Assembly: GCA_013339895.1 (NCBI GenBank)
Contig: JABACO010000009.1
Coordinates: 7,042,921 to 7,106,920, forward strand
Direction: 5' to 3'
Length of the DNA stretch: 64,000 nucleotides
DNA from: Ephydatia muelleri
Taxonomy: Eukaryota > Porifera > Demospongiae > Spongillida > Spongillidae
Within the stretch, counting starts at the first letter, position 1; every line of letters begins with the position of its first letter. This document shows, in pieces, positions 21,651-34,728 of the stretch. Made by a program: the position numbers and the translations under genes. Under the pieces are notes generated by a model, which ran no database searches, was not told the DNA's origin, and saw only the letters and a program-made list of their open reading frames with translations.

Positions 21651-22495
21651 CAAAACAGCGGGCGTTACCCGCGTTTATTGCATGCGGCTACTAATAATTT
21701 GTGCAATTAACTTCAATATGGCCGCATGAATGTGGGGTCCTTTCTTCGACGAGAAAGGCGGAGTGCAAAAAGGGTTCGTATCGTCTAGATAAATTTATAA
21801 AATAGCGAGTATAGTATGAACTACAGGATTTTAAGTCCTGCTTTCGCTACAATTACTTTTTCCGACCGTTGCGATACCGCGAAGACGTTATTGTCACCAA
21901 TTAAACGATCCGTGTACCTTGTTTTTGAAGTTTAACTTTACAGTCAAACGCTTTAAAACACGCAGTGTATAAAAGTGACAACAATATGCTTAGTATGACA
22001 TTTTGACACCAAATTTGTGCCAGTCCAGGCACGGCAAGTTCTCCGCCTTTTACGAAACAGCATTTTCAAGTACTCATTCTTTGGTGAGTTAGTATTTATC
22101 ACTGAACCTAGAAGTATAAATAGAAAATCGTTATTTATAATCTCCTTTTGCTTGGTAACATGTCTGTATTCATCTTTCGGTATGAAACTGTTCCCTGAGG
22201 TAAAGAAAGGGGTATTCTGTAATATTAATTACGCGCGTTAAATAATTGAATACTGACCTTAAGTCCCTTGAGCGGGCGGCTGATTTTTATTTCGATGGGG
22301 GCGGATAATTTACAGTATATATGTACCACCGCAGCGGAATTCGAATGTATGTGTGCGGCCCAACACTAGTTGCAGCTGCTGAATGACTTTTTCGTCTTTC
22401 TCCGTCTATTATTCCGTCTATCTCCGTATATCCCATGCACGTTTGTATCGCGATATATCGCATATCGCGATATATAAAATATCGCGGCAGCCCTG
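21651..22495. other. Right subterminal region of the large element
   Basis: No coding signature. It should hold the promoter of the minus-strand gene. The last 60 bp carry clustered CGCGATAT/ATATCGCG motifs leading into the terminal inverted repeat. Confidence 0.5.
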
Positions 22496-22503
22496 CGAAT
22501 AAC

Positions 22504-22672
22504 TTACCCTGATAAATACAGGACTATTAAATTGTCCCTTATTTTTAGACCGGGCCTTGTTTCCATGCTTTTTACACCACTATTGCCTTCAAATCCTATA
22601 TACCACCAACTTCCTCATACAGAATGTTTTTAGTTACTTATTTCATTGATTTTTGCTCCTGGGTACGAGGAC
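22504..22672. mobile_element. MITE family M2, copy 2, right half
   Basis: The right half of the MITE interrupted by the 11.9-kb element: TTACCCTGATAAATACAGGA next to the duplication, then the inverted counterpart of 10433-10565, ending near GTACGAGGA. It matches the right end of copy 1 (10250-10315). Confidence 0.75.
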
Positions 22673-23201
22673 GGGCAGTACCCTTTTGTTCCTACAACCG
22701 CGCGGTTTTGACACATAAAACAAGACGAAACTGCTCATTTTTGCTTTTTCGTTCGATTCAAACAACAAGCTAAACGATCCGATCGTCTGGTCTCGCAAGC
22801 CAGACCTACTTCGTTATTGAAAGGGCGATAAACAATGGACTGGGGACCAGGAGAAGTTGTTTACGTGAGCGATGCCTAAATTTTTGGCAGCTCCAATGAG
22901 ATTACAGTCCGCATTTTGTCATGTGACATTAAAGTTATGGTTATTGGTGACCGATAAAAAGAGCTGCATCTGATTTGGGTACGCAAACTACGAGAAAAGC
23001 AAAACAAAAACAGTCAGTCTCTTGTTTTAATCGTCAGCCTATTAATTGCATTGATGTAGTCTAGCAAGCCAGATCTACTTTGGTATTGAAAGGCACAACG
23101 ATCGATTTTGCTTGAAAGAAGTAACATTGACTGTCTTCGAGGCAGGATACAGCCAATAGATATCTGGTATGCATCAGTGCATGCATGACATTAAGAGAGT
23201 A

Positions 23202-23203
<2 letters not shown>
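22673..23203. repeat. Intergenic or intronic DNA with a short direct repeat
   Basis: CGCAAGCCAGACCTACTTCG (about 22794) and a diverged copy AGCAAGCCAGATCTACTTTG (about 23063) share about 45 bp, both followed by TATTGAAAGG. No gene is seen. Confidence 0.5.

Positions 23204-23281
<78 letters not shown>
23204..23281. repeat. (GT)n microsatellite
   Basis: About 39 uninterrupted GT dinucleotides, continuing into imperfect GT-rich sequence to about 23340. Confidence 0.92.
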
Positions 23282-23282
<1 letters not shown>

Positions 23283-23499
23283 AAGTGTATATGTATGTGT
23301 GTATAATGCATGTGTTCTAGTGCATGTGTGTGCAAGTGTTAATGCTCAAGAAAAAATGGTAAAGGTGCATTTACACAATGGATACTGGGACACAGGCATA
23401 AGGGTGTGTAAGCTGAGCATTCAGTGAGCAAAAAGGAACTGAAGTCACATAAAGTGGTACAGCTTCGTTGAAAAGGCATGAAGAATGATGAGTTGAGCA

Positions 23500-23740
23500 A
23501 AGGTTATGCCTAGGAACTTAAAGCCATGTTATGATGAACATAGTGTTATTTTATGCCATGTGGATACAGTGGACCATCCTATGGGTCATGTACAAAGGAC
23601 CAATCTAATGAGAATATGCTGTATGTACAAAGGACCAATCCTATGGGGACACGATGCATGTTACAAAGTACCTGATGCATGTACAGAGGCTCAATCCTAT
23701 GGGACAGTGCACGTACCTATACACGTACCTATGCCAGGTC
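23500..23740. repeat. Interspersed repeat with GTACAAAGGACCAATC motifs
   Basis: The motif TACAAAGGACCAATCCTATG and variants recur three to four times here. They recur at 25745-25760 and 41855-41930. It directly precedes the reverse-transcriptase pseudogene and may be part of that element. Confidence 0.5.
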
Positions 23741-23814
23741 TCAAGTGGGGGCTCGAGATCCTGAGGTGCATTATATGAAGACCTATAGTCATGGTTATGC
23801 GAACAGACATTGCT

Positions 23815-25662
23815 GACTTATGTGGAGTGGACCAGCTATGCTCAGGTGTAAAGGGCGGTATTGAGGGAGCATTTCACGCTATGAAAGAGCATTTTGAAGC
23901 TAATAGAGCATCTGGATGGGGATTGCTGCTTGTAGATGCATTCAACTCTCTCAATCGGGTTGCAGCAATATGGAACACCTGCATTCAGTGGCCACATTGT
24001 GCATGTTTTGTGACGTATCGTGGTTATGCTCCTCTTGTGGTACAAAAAAGCACAATGCTGAATTCATATTTAGTAAAGAGGGCATCACTCAATGAGATCC
24101 CCTTTCAATGCTTATGTATGCAGCTGCCCTAATGCCTCTCATTCAGTCCCTATCAACTCCAACATGCAATCAAAATTGGTACGCAGATGACTCTGCATGT
24201 ACTACTGACCTCGACCATCTGAGTGAGTGGTTTGAAAAGCTTTGTTTGATGGGATTTAAGTATGGTTATTATCCAGAACCAAAGAAGACCATGCTAATAG
24301 TGGATAAAGAATATGACTCAGAAGCACATGCAAAATTTGACCACCTTGGTGTCAAAGTTGTAAGGGGCCACCGTTTTGTGGGTGGTTTTATTGGAGACAT
24401 TGAAGCAACCAATCAGTTTGTTGAAGACAAAGTCAAGGACTGGACAAACTTTGTTACTACTCTCTCTCTGACACTGCAAAATCGTATCCACAGGCCACTT
24501 TTGTAGCATTATCTAAATCTCTCCAATTTGAATGGTCTTACTTACAGAGACTAATCCCAAACATTGGCAATGCCTTCACCCCTGTTTGGAATGCTATTAA
24601 TACATCCTTTTGGCCTGCTATTTTCGACAGTGCAATATCCCAACAAGACCAACTGCTGTTCTCAATCCCTGTTAAAATGGGTGGAATGGGCATTCACAAT
24701 CCTGTTGAAATGGCTAACATAGCCTACATCACCTCAGTATCAGGCACAAGGCATATCTCAGACGCTATCAAAGAAAGAAAACCCTCTTCACTAGTGGATC
24801 ACAATGCTAAGATGGCAGAAGCAATATCTACTATGCACCATGAACTTCAGCAGCAAGATCAAAACAAGTTATTAATAGATTCAGTGCTCTCCACCCTTGA
24901 TGCTAAGCAGATACGTGCAAATACAAAGAGCCATCACTTTCAAAACATCTTCATGGTTAACTGTACTACCAACCACTTATCATCAATTTGGTTGTTCTGC
25001 CACTGAGTTTCGTGATGCCCTAATAGTCAGATATCATCGACCCCTTTTGAAGATACCAGTTACTTGTGATGGGTGTGGAGCTACTTTTAGTTATGAACAT
25101 GCCCTAGATTGCAAGAAAGGTCTCATTACCAGACGTCACAACGAAGTAAGAGATACTCTTGGTGATCTGTCATCTATCATTTACAAGGGGAACCAGGGAT
25201 TCAGAAGGCATGTGAAGTCGCAGATGAACCCTCCTTAGTGGTGTACGAGGGGTTTGGCAGCCTCTGACTCAAGCACTCTTTGATGTACGTGTTATAGACA
25301 CAGATGCACCATTTCATGTTAACAGAAGTGAAGCGGCAATCCTGTCATCAGCAGAAGCAGAAAAGAAGAAAAAATACAACAATGCTGCTATTGCTCGACG
25401 AGCCTCATCTCATTTACACCATTTGTAGTTTCCGTTGACGGTGCTTTGGGACATGAAGCGACCTATTACCTTAAGCATCTCTCTGAACACATTTGCTTTA
25501 AATGGGGAATGTCTTAAGGAGAAGTGATGGGATGACTGAGGGCTAGTTTAACATTTGCCATCATCAGGGACACCAATTTATGTCTCCAAGGCTCTCGCAT
25601 AAAATGGAGGAGTGCACTGGACATGGTTGATGGCTTAGGACTTCCCAGTATACAAGAATAAC
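23815..25662 (+). pseudogene. Reverse-transcriptase pseudogene RT-1, with intact YADD
   Basis: Collinear pieces of a retroelement polymerase lie in several frames. They are GVDQLCSGVKGGIEGAFHAM with LLLVDAFNSLNR (about 23825-23960), SKEGITQ-stop-DPLSMLMYAA (about 24070-24125), NWYADDSACTTDLDHLSEWF (catalytic YADD at 24180-24191), KVVRGHRFVGGFIGD, then the C-terminal part DGCGATFSYEHALDCKKG (about 25057-25110), DVRVIDTDAP, SSAEAEKKKKYNNA and GSRIKWRSALDMVDGLGLP ending at a stop. A TGA replaces an expected glycine codon just before DPLS, and several frameshifts are present. The C-terminal zinc-like C..C...H...C segment is typical of this family. I recall it as a non-LTR-type family of sponges and cnidarians but cannot name the clade. 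Confidence 0.85.
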
Positions 25663-26400
25663 CATATGGATAGTGTATCATTTATGTGAATGTGTGTCTA
25701 GTGTGTGTGCTCAGTTCTCTCTTGTCAAGTTATTTATTATGTCATACCACAAAGGACCAGTTATATGGGAACTCAACATGCACAAAGAGTAGTTGTCAAA
25801 AGTAATACTTGTACAGAGGATACGTGCAACAATACACAGCGAGTTGGTACATCAAATCAGTGGCTGTACAAACATGCACAGCAGCAGTTTAATGGATGGA
25901 ATAGAATGCATGTAGATGTCGCAATGCTTGTGAGTGTGTGTTCCATGCATCATTTCCAGACAGGTTTATTGTATGTCACATACATGCATAAACATCTGGT
26001 ATGTGCAAGTGTACTGTGTGCTTGAGTGTGTAAGAAAATGCCAATATGATGATGTACAGGTCCACGTGTGCAACAATGCAAGCGTGTGTACAAGTGTGAG
26101 GATGAGCGCATGCGTGCACATGTACTATGTGTGTGTAAAGAAACAACAACCCGAAATCATTGCAATCGTAGCCGAGTGGGCGAGGCAGGATAGACGAGAA
26201 ATTTTAGCAAGGATTATGGCAAATCGGAAAGCTTTATACACGACTAGAGGATTATGCGGGTGTGTAGCAAATAGCCTTACGCGCCCTGTGTTGAGTACTG
26301 CCAGGAATTCCCTGGGAACCGTTAATTTGGTACGATCGTCTTGCGATGTGAGAAGTCCTCTTCTTTTTTCTCTTAATCTACCCACATAAACTCACTGCCT
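25663..26400. other. GT-rich spacer
   Basis: Sequence rich in TGTG and TGCATG with short imperfect repeats; no gene supported. Confidence 0.4.
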
Positions 26401-27370
26401 GGGTGAGGCAAAAATAGTGGCAAACGGCTAGCCGAGAGGCTATAGCTTAGTTTAAGGCGGAGAATGGGCGGAACAAAGAAGTTATCGAAATTTATTGGGA
26501 AATGGGAGAACGGAACGCGGGCTGTATGCAATAATTGTGCGTATCGAGCTGAAAATGTGCATTACCTTTGCACAGCTGTATCTCCGTGAGGGATAAAGTA
26601 AAAATTAATGAACAGAACACATCAATAGCGACAGGACCCCTCTAGAATCTACAGACCGAATTTGATGTGACCCGCCTGAAGTTATGGAGGTTTTGAACCC
26701 CATGGGGTATCGGACCTCGTAACGTCCACAATGTGCTTGTGCAAGACACCAAATATATTTCACACAGAATAATGGAGAGTACGAAAAAGCCGATAGCGTC
26801 AACCGGTTGGAAGTTATAGTGATTCAAACGCGATGAATTTGTATAACTTTTATATTATAAAATTTTTGCAATTTTTGCGGAAACTGTCCTATTTATGCAA
26901 TTATGAGTCAAAGTCCATTAAAAGGGGGTAGTGGTTTTAGTGTTTGATTTGTTTTGAATATTTACTAATAAACCGGAAACTAAATTTTATAATTTTTCTA
27001 ACTTTCATTCAGGTTAACTCTTGCCACGCAATTAAAACCTGTCGTACATTATTGTATCATATCAATTGATTTGAAATTATCTGATTGTATCCTTATACCG
27101 ATTAAAGTTAATCAGATTTTAATAGCAATTGTCTAACTTCTGCATTGCACATATGGAGAAATGAGCGGTACCAAAGTTGTAAAAGTTACAGTTTTTTTGT
27201 TTCTGAGATTCCATCGTATGTCTTCTGTTGTGCATATTTAGAAAGACCTAATATGATTTTTTTGGTGAATTATCCGTAATCCGTTTTTATAAAATATTCA
27301 AGAATACGGGCTATTAATAAATATACAGCAAAAACCTATACTTGATAATTACTAACTATTCCATGATGAT
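26401..27370. other. AT-rich spacer
   Basis: No coding signature or recognisable repeat seen. Confidence 0.4.
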
Positions 27371-27374
27371 ATTT

Positions 27375-27665
27375 CACTTGCGGCAACGGAATCTTGTTGC
27401 TCAGTATCTTCTGTCTTAGATTCTAAAAAGAACGTACCCCCTTTATATTAAAAGTTTTGGTTCCTGGAGGCAAAATAGTGCTTTTCGTAGACAAGTACAT
27501 AAAAAGCAGTTTTTTTGACCTAATTACAGTATTCCACCAGCTATAAATTTCGATTCGTGTTGAATTTTTCACTTGCGGCAACAGATTCTGGTACACTACA
27601 CACCAATGTGTTTTACTGTGGTGAAAACATTTTTTTACCTTAAACCTGTCGATTCCTGGAGGATT
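27375..27665. repeat. Imperfect direct repeat (two copies, spacing about 195 bp)
   Basis: CACTTGCGGCAACGGAATCT (27377) and CACTTGCGGCAACAGATTCT (27571) begin two diverged copies. Both copies later contain a stretch ending ATTCCTGGAGG or GTTCCTGGAGG. Confidence 0.6.
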
Positions 27666-28104
27666 TATATTAGAATGGCCCATGATTCAATGATTACTAT
27701 TAAAAATGGCGGCCAATGCTACTCTTGTAGCACCCCAGGCCCCATTTGGAAAAATTAACATTGCATCACGTTATTGATACATAATTTGGCGTAAATATCA
27801 ATAACAGCTCAATTCATAATTTCTGCAAGATATTTATAACTAACACCTCAAGTCACCTTTTTTTTTTCATATAATACAAGGTCAGTTACTTTAGTATGTA
27901 TTACACTCTGTGTGTACATGTGTACCAATACGCTGCCTATAAGAAGGCTTACTACCCAACTTTCAATCCACCATTATTATATATGCGTGACTTGACACCG
28001 AGTAGACAAACACAATCCGCCCTTTGTGACACGCACATACACACGCATGCCATACCACACACCCACACATTGACAAGGCTTTTGGAGAAGGGCGTTCGGA
28101 TATG

Positions 28105-28399
28105 CATAGGCGGCCGGAGGGGGGGGGCCCAGGGGGCCTTGGCCCCCCCCCCCTCCCCAGGCTATGGCGCCCCCTTCCCCCCACCCCCAATCCCTAAAAC
28201 TATCATCAATTACTACAATCCAAAGAGGCTACAACATGCGGAGCATGATATAGCTTCTAGCGCTCGCTCGCATGCATTATTAGCAACAATCCAGAGTCAA
28301 ACAGTTACGCGCGTATCTAAAGTATCGTAAGCCACGCCCCTTTTTGGCGCCCCTCGTGTGCTTGGACCCTCGACTCGGTAGATGCTGGGGCCGCCTCTG
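28105..28399. mobile_element. Short TIR element with G/C runs
   Basis: The left end CATAGGCGGCC and the complemented right end CAGAGGCGGCC match at 10 of 11 bases. ATATG abuts both sides. Inside the left end is a palindromic run of G and C (28118-28157). It resembles hAT-type MITEs, but only 5 bp of target duplication are visible. Confidence 0.45.
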
Positions 28400-28960
28400 A
28401 TATGGGAAGGCATGGTATTATGTATTAGGCCAAGCCTGGCAATAGGCGTACATCAGGGCACACTGGCATAAATACGTTGGGGGCATACGATTAGAGTGTG
28501 CGAGGGAGGGAGAGGCCGGGGGAGGGAGACAACGTTGTAGGCATGCAGCTACATGTATACATACATAGAGCCATGTGCATGTGTGTGTGTTAGAGATATG
28601 CAGATCTTATACTTGTAGGCGTTTCCAAATAGGACTGCATGCCACGACCTTTTGCTGAGCTGGTTACATCATAGATTGTTCCGTAAGGTCTTCAATCTAT
28701 GGTTACATGTACACATACCATCAGTTGCTTTCCAACCACTGGGGTTTTAAGATCAATGCAATTATGAAATGTGGTACATACAGCACTGTGGTCATTATGC
28801 AGGCTGTCTACTGTTTGATTGGCAGTGTGAAAAAAAAAATCATTGTGAGCTTGAGTACAAAGTACAAGTGGTTAGTTAATCTCCTCCCCCTTGTCCTGTA
28901 AAACAGGTGTCAACACTCACCACAATCATCTGTGTAATGTGTTTGTTGATAATGCCCACC
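28400..28960. other. Spacer, nothing recognised
   Basis: No gene or clear repeat in this stretch. Confidence 0.4.
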
Positions 28961-28964
28961 TTGG

Positions 28965-29220
28965 TATCTAGTCTGGCAGCGGTCTTACACTTGACCTAAG
29001 CCATACCTGGCCAGTGGATGTACATCAATTGGGACAGAGGGAAACATGCTGCCTTTGACAGACCTCTCCCTTAATTCCTTCAATTCCTTCAATTCTAACT
29101 GCAGCAAGCCTTCTGAAGGGGCTGCAGCAGAGGAGGCTGAGACCAGAAAGCATAAAATCAATGAGCCAAAGTGTTTGGAGCTTTGCGGGGTGTATACAGC
29201 ATACCCAAACGATCTTTATA
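28965..29220 (+). pseudogene. Reverse-transcriptase C-terminal fragment RT-2
   Basis: Frameshifted remnants read GSGLTLDLSHTWPVD, then INWDRGKHAAFD, then EGAAAEEAETRKHKINEPKC. These follow the order of the C-terminal domain of the same retroelement superfamily (DHSHTRPAD, GKxAAFD, RKHxxNDPKC as I recall it). It is heavily decayed. Confidence 0.6.
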
Positions 29221-29309
29221 TGTGCATTTGTACATTTGCAAATATAAATGTATATACAGAACACCATGCACCAATTAGGCAAGCTTGAAATTGAGGCAGC
29301 AAACTCTCC

Positions 29310-29311
<2 letters not shown>

Positions 29312-29364
<53 letters not shown>
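29312..29364. repeat. (CA)n microsatellite
   Basis: About 25 CA units with one late interruption. Confidence 0.9.
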
Positions 29365-29366
<2 letters not shown>

Positions 29367-29499
29367 ACACACAACACATATACCACGACTGGATTGAAGC
29401 TGGGTAGTATACATGTGCGTAGCCTTGTGTATGCGTTTTGTGCTGGTCATGCATGTTGTTAAAGTGTGCTACATTTAGTGTTGTGTGTGAGATATTGGG

Positions 29500-30765
29500 A
29501 TGTTGTGGTGTAAGAGAGGAGAGGCTGTTGAGAAGAGAAGGGGGGGGGGGGGGGGGGAAAGGGTGCTGTTTGAGAGCATACCATGGTATGGGAAGTGGAA
29601 AATTGGAGGAGTGCTCAGCATCCAGGTAGACCTCCAGATTACATCAAGGGTCAGATTGGTGGTTTTGTACTACATAAACTTTACCACGGGTGCAGACCTT
29701 ACGATTTCTCATAAGGATAGAGTCTGGCAGATCTCCCTCCCATAGGCTACATGTATGATAAAATAATAATAAAATTAATAAATAAATAAAATATCGCTTG
29801 AAGCCTGAAAAAATGCGTTGAGTTGCTTCTTGTCATTAATTTGCGTGTCGAGACGCTAATCCAGCCGGATCGCTGTCAATTGAGCGCTCCATCTATGCAC
29901 GAAGTCAAAATGTTCAAAACATGTATATGAAGTGTATATGTACAACGCCAAGAATTTCTGTCATGAAGGAGCGACTGTCTCACCTTTTTATTTGCTGTTG
30001 TGTTCAGGTGGAGTTCTTATCTAACCACAACTGTAAAGTCTGCACCCGTGGTAAGTTTACATAATGGGTTCAGGGGAACATTCTCTTAGGTTGCCTCAGA
30101 AAACGAAGTGGATCATTAAAAAACCATCGAACTCTGACGAGACTGGACCCAGGGAGCGCACGAGGGAAGGGGATCATCGTTTGAAGGTCTGGCGGAGAGT
30201 ACTATCTGAGGCTTTATAGATTTAAGTGTGAATATGGGGTGTTCACAAGTGATGTGCATTTGTGTTTGACTGTTGGAGGTACTGTGGTTAGGAGAGGAGA
30301 GAGGCCATTGAGAAGACACCTTGGAGAAGTGACTAAGCCTAGTAGGGGGAGAGGCTGTTTGAGAACTGACTTTGAGGCTGTTGGTAGAACTCCAGATTAC
30401 ATCAGCAGTGGTCAAGGTGGTTTTAGTGTTGCATAATTTCTGATATATGCTAAACTTTTCGCTTGCATGAGAGCCTGAAAACTGTAGAACGGTTGGTTGT
30501 GGATGATTTGTGCAAATCCAGCCAGGTGCGCTGTGCTGTTAATTCTGCCAATTGAGCGTTCCATCTGTGCACAAAGTCAAAACTGATGTTCAAAAACGTG
30601 TATGTGTAAATATCCATGCAAGAATGGCGAAAATTGCGCCATTTCCTGTCATGAAGGAGCAACCGTATTTGCTGTTACCTTAACTGCAGATGGAGTTCTA
30701 ACCACCACTGTAAGGTCTGCACCCGTGGTAATTTTACACAACGCAACCTGAGCCCATATCAAAGA
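29500..30765. repeat. Tandem duplication of a ~560-bp unit
   Basis: Unit A (29500-30065) and unit B (30270-30745) share AGGAGAGGCTGTTGAGAAGA-type sequence, CTCCAGATTACATCA, TTGAGCG(C/T)TCCATCT, TGTCATGAAGGAGC and GTCTGCACCCGTGGTAA in the same order. A poly-G run (29540-29557) lies in unit A. Confidence 0.75.
29680..30065. mobile_element. Small inverted-repeat element in unit A
   Basis: ACATAAACTTTACCACGGGT at the left is matched in inverse orientation by ACCCGTGGTAAGTTTACATA at the right, arms of about 35 bp. It encodes nothing. Unit B has only the right-hand arm. Confidence 0.55.
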
Positions 30766-32480
<1,715 letters not shown>

Positions 32481-32727
32481 GGGATCATTTCCGCGAAAAG
32501 GGACCTAACGTATACATTTTAAAATTTCCAGTACGCGCAATTGAAATTTAAGCTTGCGTTGAAATGTATGGCTAATTAGAAATTGAGAGCCTTACAACTC
32601 TATGACGGATACTCCGATACTCAGTGCGTAAGAAGCAATGTGTAAAGACTTTTAGAATATCAAAAAAAAAAAAAAAAAAGAAATCTGGCAAAAACATGCA
32701 TTAGGTCCCTTTTCGCGAAACGATCCC
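32481..32727. mobile_element. MITE family M1, copy 3
   Basis: Best preserved copy. GGGATCATTTCCGCGAAAAG at the left matches the complement of CTTTTCGCGAAACGATCCC at the right (two differences over most of the arm). GACCTAA continues the repeat on both sides. Internal poly-A of 18 bp at 32661. Confidence 0.75.
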
Positions 32728-32822
32728 ATATGTTGTGGAATAACCTCTCCAGTCTCTTAGTATATAAATTATAATTATAACTCGCCGACCATTTCAATGC
32801 GTCAAGCATTTCGATGTTACTA

Positions 32823-34728
32823 CAGTGCTCCAAATGAAAAGCTACCAAAACTATGTTCAGTTTTAAGTTTTTTACTTATATCTTTCCAATGCTACAAGCA
32901 TTGCAAAATACATTTTTACATTCAGCAAACCAGGAAACTGTGGTTTTAAGACGCGTAAACAAAGCGTGGCTATTGGTAAACAAATAACGGTTAAAAACTC
33001 ATTTTTCAATCATATCTCCCACTCGAAATATAGCTGAGAGTATCGTGGGTGCAACGGTAGGGCCCCTATATATATGGTTGATTTGGCATCTTACGTCCAA
33101 CTGGTGGGAAGATCGACCCAGATCGAGGACGTTCGCGGTTCGCGGACGATTTAGTTTGACTTAAGGTCTAATGTTTACGTATTGTTGCAGAGTAGAGCCT
33201 AGTGATAAGATGTCTCTATTTTATTTTTATAATTATGTGCTACGTTTGCAGCGGTGCGTAATAAGAGATTAAAAACTAAAAAGCTTAAGCATTTACACCT
33301 AAAATTAACTTTTCCGTTCTTCTCCGTAATCGGTTTAGCCAGCCTAGATTATTTATTCATCTCTGTGTAGTGCGTTCTAACTGGAATTGCGAATGATGTC
33401 ATCGAAAACTTCTTTGTTACGAGTTCTTTTCAGAACCAAACAAGCGTAGAATCAGACCATACCATGGAAAATACGACCGTTTGTCGCGCTAGACTGCGTT
33501 AGGCGACGGAGAAACGATGTATATGAAGCGATTGATGATACATGTAATTTACTCAGACTGAATTGGTTATGTGAAACAATGAAGACTTGCGAAATGAGAA
33601 TGCAAGGCCTGAAACAGAGGGTTTTATACTCTGTTAGCTTAATTTTACGAACACGATACTTTGCCGTACGCTGTACATTTTGCAACGTCACAAAGAAACG
33701 TCAAAAACGTCATACAACGATGAAACTGCGTAAAGGTTAAGCTTTGTAGCTTTTAATCTCATATTGTGCACCGTTGCAAACGTAGCACATAATTATTAAA
33801 ATAAATAGAGACACTCTAATCACTTCTTAGTAACAGTACGAGACCTTAACCGCAAATTTGCGTACGCAGCCCTGGCCGTGTATAGCACGACATTGCCAGT
33901 GGTTATTGTGTAAAGACGGCCGTAAACGAGTGATTGTTACCAACAGGGTCTGTGCAAAAGTTAATAGCTATCTCTTACAGTCTTGATGTAGGGGAGGGAT
34001 GCAGCGCATGATAAGGTCTTCCAACCTGACACTGCACACTGAGCGCACATACACGCTATCAACACGTCACTAAGTACATTCAGCGTTGGCTACCAAAATA
34101 TCTCAGCATACAACCATGTATGCACCCACACACAACATTTTGTCCACTCAGCGTACAGCTATATATGCGCTACCAGCTACATACATAACTACATATACAT
34201 GTATAGCTCAATCAGAGACAATATGTACTAATGATCATCTCTGGCTCAAAAGTGTTGCGTCGATCACAACCGTTGCAAAACAAAACCTCACAAGATCACA
34301 CAAAAAAACAGTATCTCTATACAGTACGGACGTATTCTGATACCCTGCATGAAAAATAGTACAATTCGGCGTATAATCGGTTAAGTCAACTAGAATTTCA
34401 GCGAACCGCTAACGTCCTCGAAATTTACATAAATCTGGGCCGATTTTCCCGACCAGTTGGACGTAAGATGGCAAATCGGCAATATATATAGGGGCCCTAA
34501 CGTTGTACGCACGATATAAATGTGAGCTACATTCCGAGTGGGAGTTATGATTGAAAAGTGAGTTTTTAACCGTTAGTTGTTTACTAATAGCCACGCTTTG
34601 TTTACGCATCTGAAACCACAGTTAATGTCAAAATGTATTTGCCATGCTTATAGCATGAAACGTTAGAAAGATATAAGCAAAAAACTTAAAAACATAGTTT
34701 TGGCAGCTTTTCATTTGGAGCACTGTAG
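32823..34728. mobile_element. Foldback element with long inverted arms
   Basis: The outer arms (32820-33170 and 34382-34728) are inverted copies. They share CTACAGTGCTCCAAATGAAA, AAACAAAGCGTGGCTATT, GGTTAAAAACTCA and ATCTTACGTCCAACTGG. A second, inner pair (33173-33305 and 33725-33845) shares AATTATGTGCTACGTTTGCA. Without the nested insertion the element is close to one long palindrome. The ends begin CAGTG as in hAT elements, but matching 8-bp flanks were not found. Confidence 0.75.
33850..34380. mobile_element. 531-bp insertion with TTAA target duplication, nested in foldback
   Basis: Present in the right arm only. TTAA occurs on both sides (33846-33849 and 34381-34384), and the left arm shows the empty site GACTTAAGGTC at 33168-33178. 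The ends share only CCG in inverse orientation. TTAA duplications are known for piggyBac and Kolobok elements; the family is not determined. Confidence 0.65.

Larger units (their letters stand above)
10574..22495. mobile_element. Large 11.9-kb DNA transposon-like element with 8-bp TSD
   Basis: The left end reads CAGTGCTGCCGCGATAT and the right end, complemented, CAGGGCTGCCGCGATAT: a 17-bp terminal inverted repeat with one mismatch. An identical 8-bp direct repeat CGAATAAC flanks it (10566-10573 and 22496-22503). The surrounding DNA rejoins into a continuous palindromic MITE, which is independent proof of the insertion. Just inside both ends the octamer CGCGATAT recurs. The cargo is a 54-bp repeat, a 200-bp direct repeat, a 142/152-bp satellite, a 1199-codon gene and four exon-like repeats. 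An 8-bp duplication and CAG(T/G)G ends are known for hAT elements, but the encoded protein shows no hAT features that I can see. The protein is presumed, not shown, to be its transposase. Confidence 0.85.

Noticed and set aside
25705..26389. Two overlapping 106- and 151-codon frames
   Set aside because: GT-rich sequence with no recognisable domain or splice pattern.
32823..34728. 8-bp hAT target duplication around the foldback
   Set aside because: The ends begin CAGTG, but the 8-bp flanks TGTTACTA and TAGGCCAA do not match.
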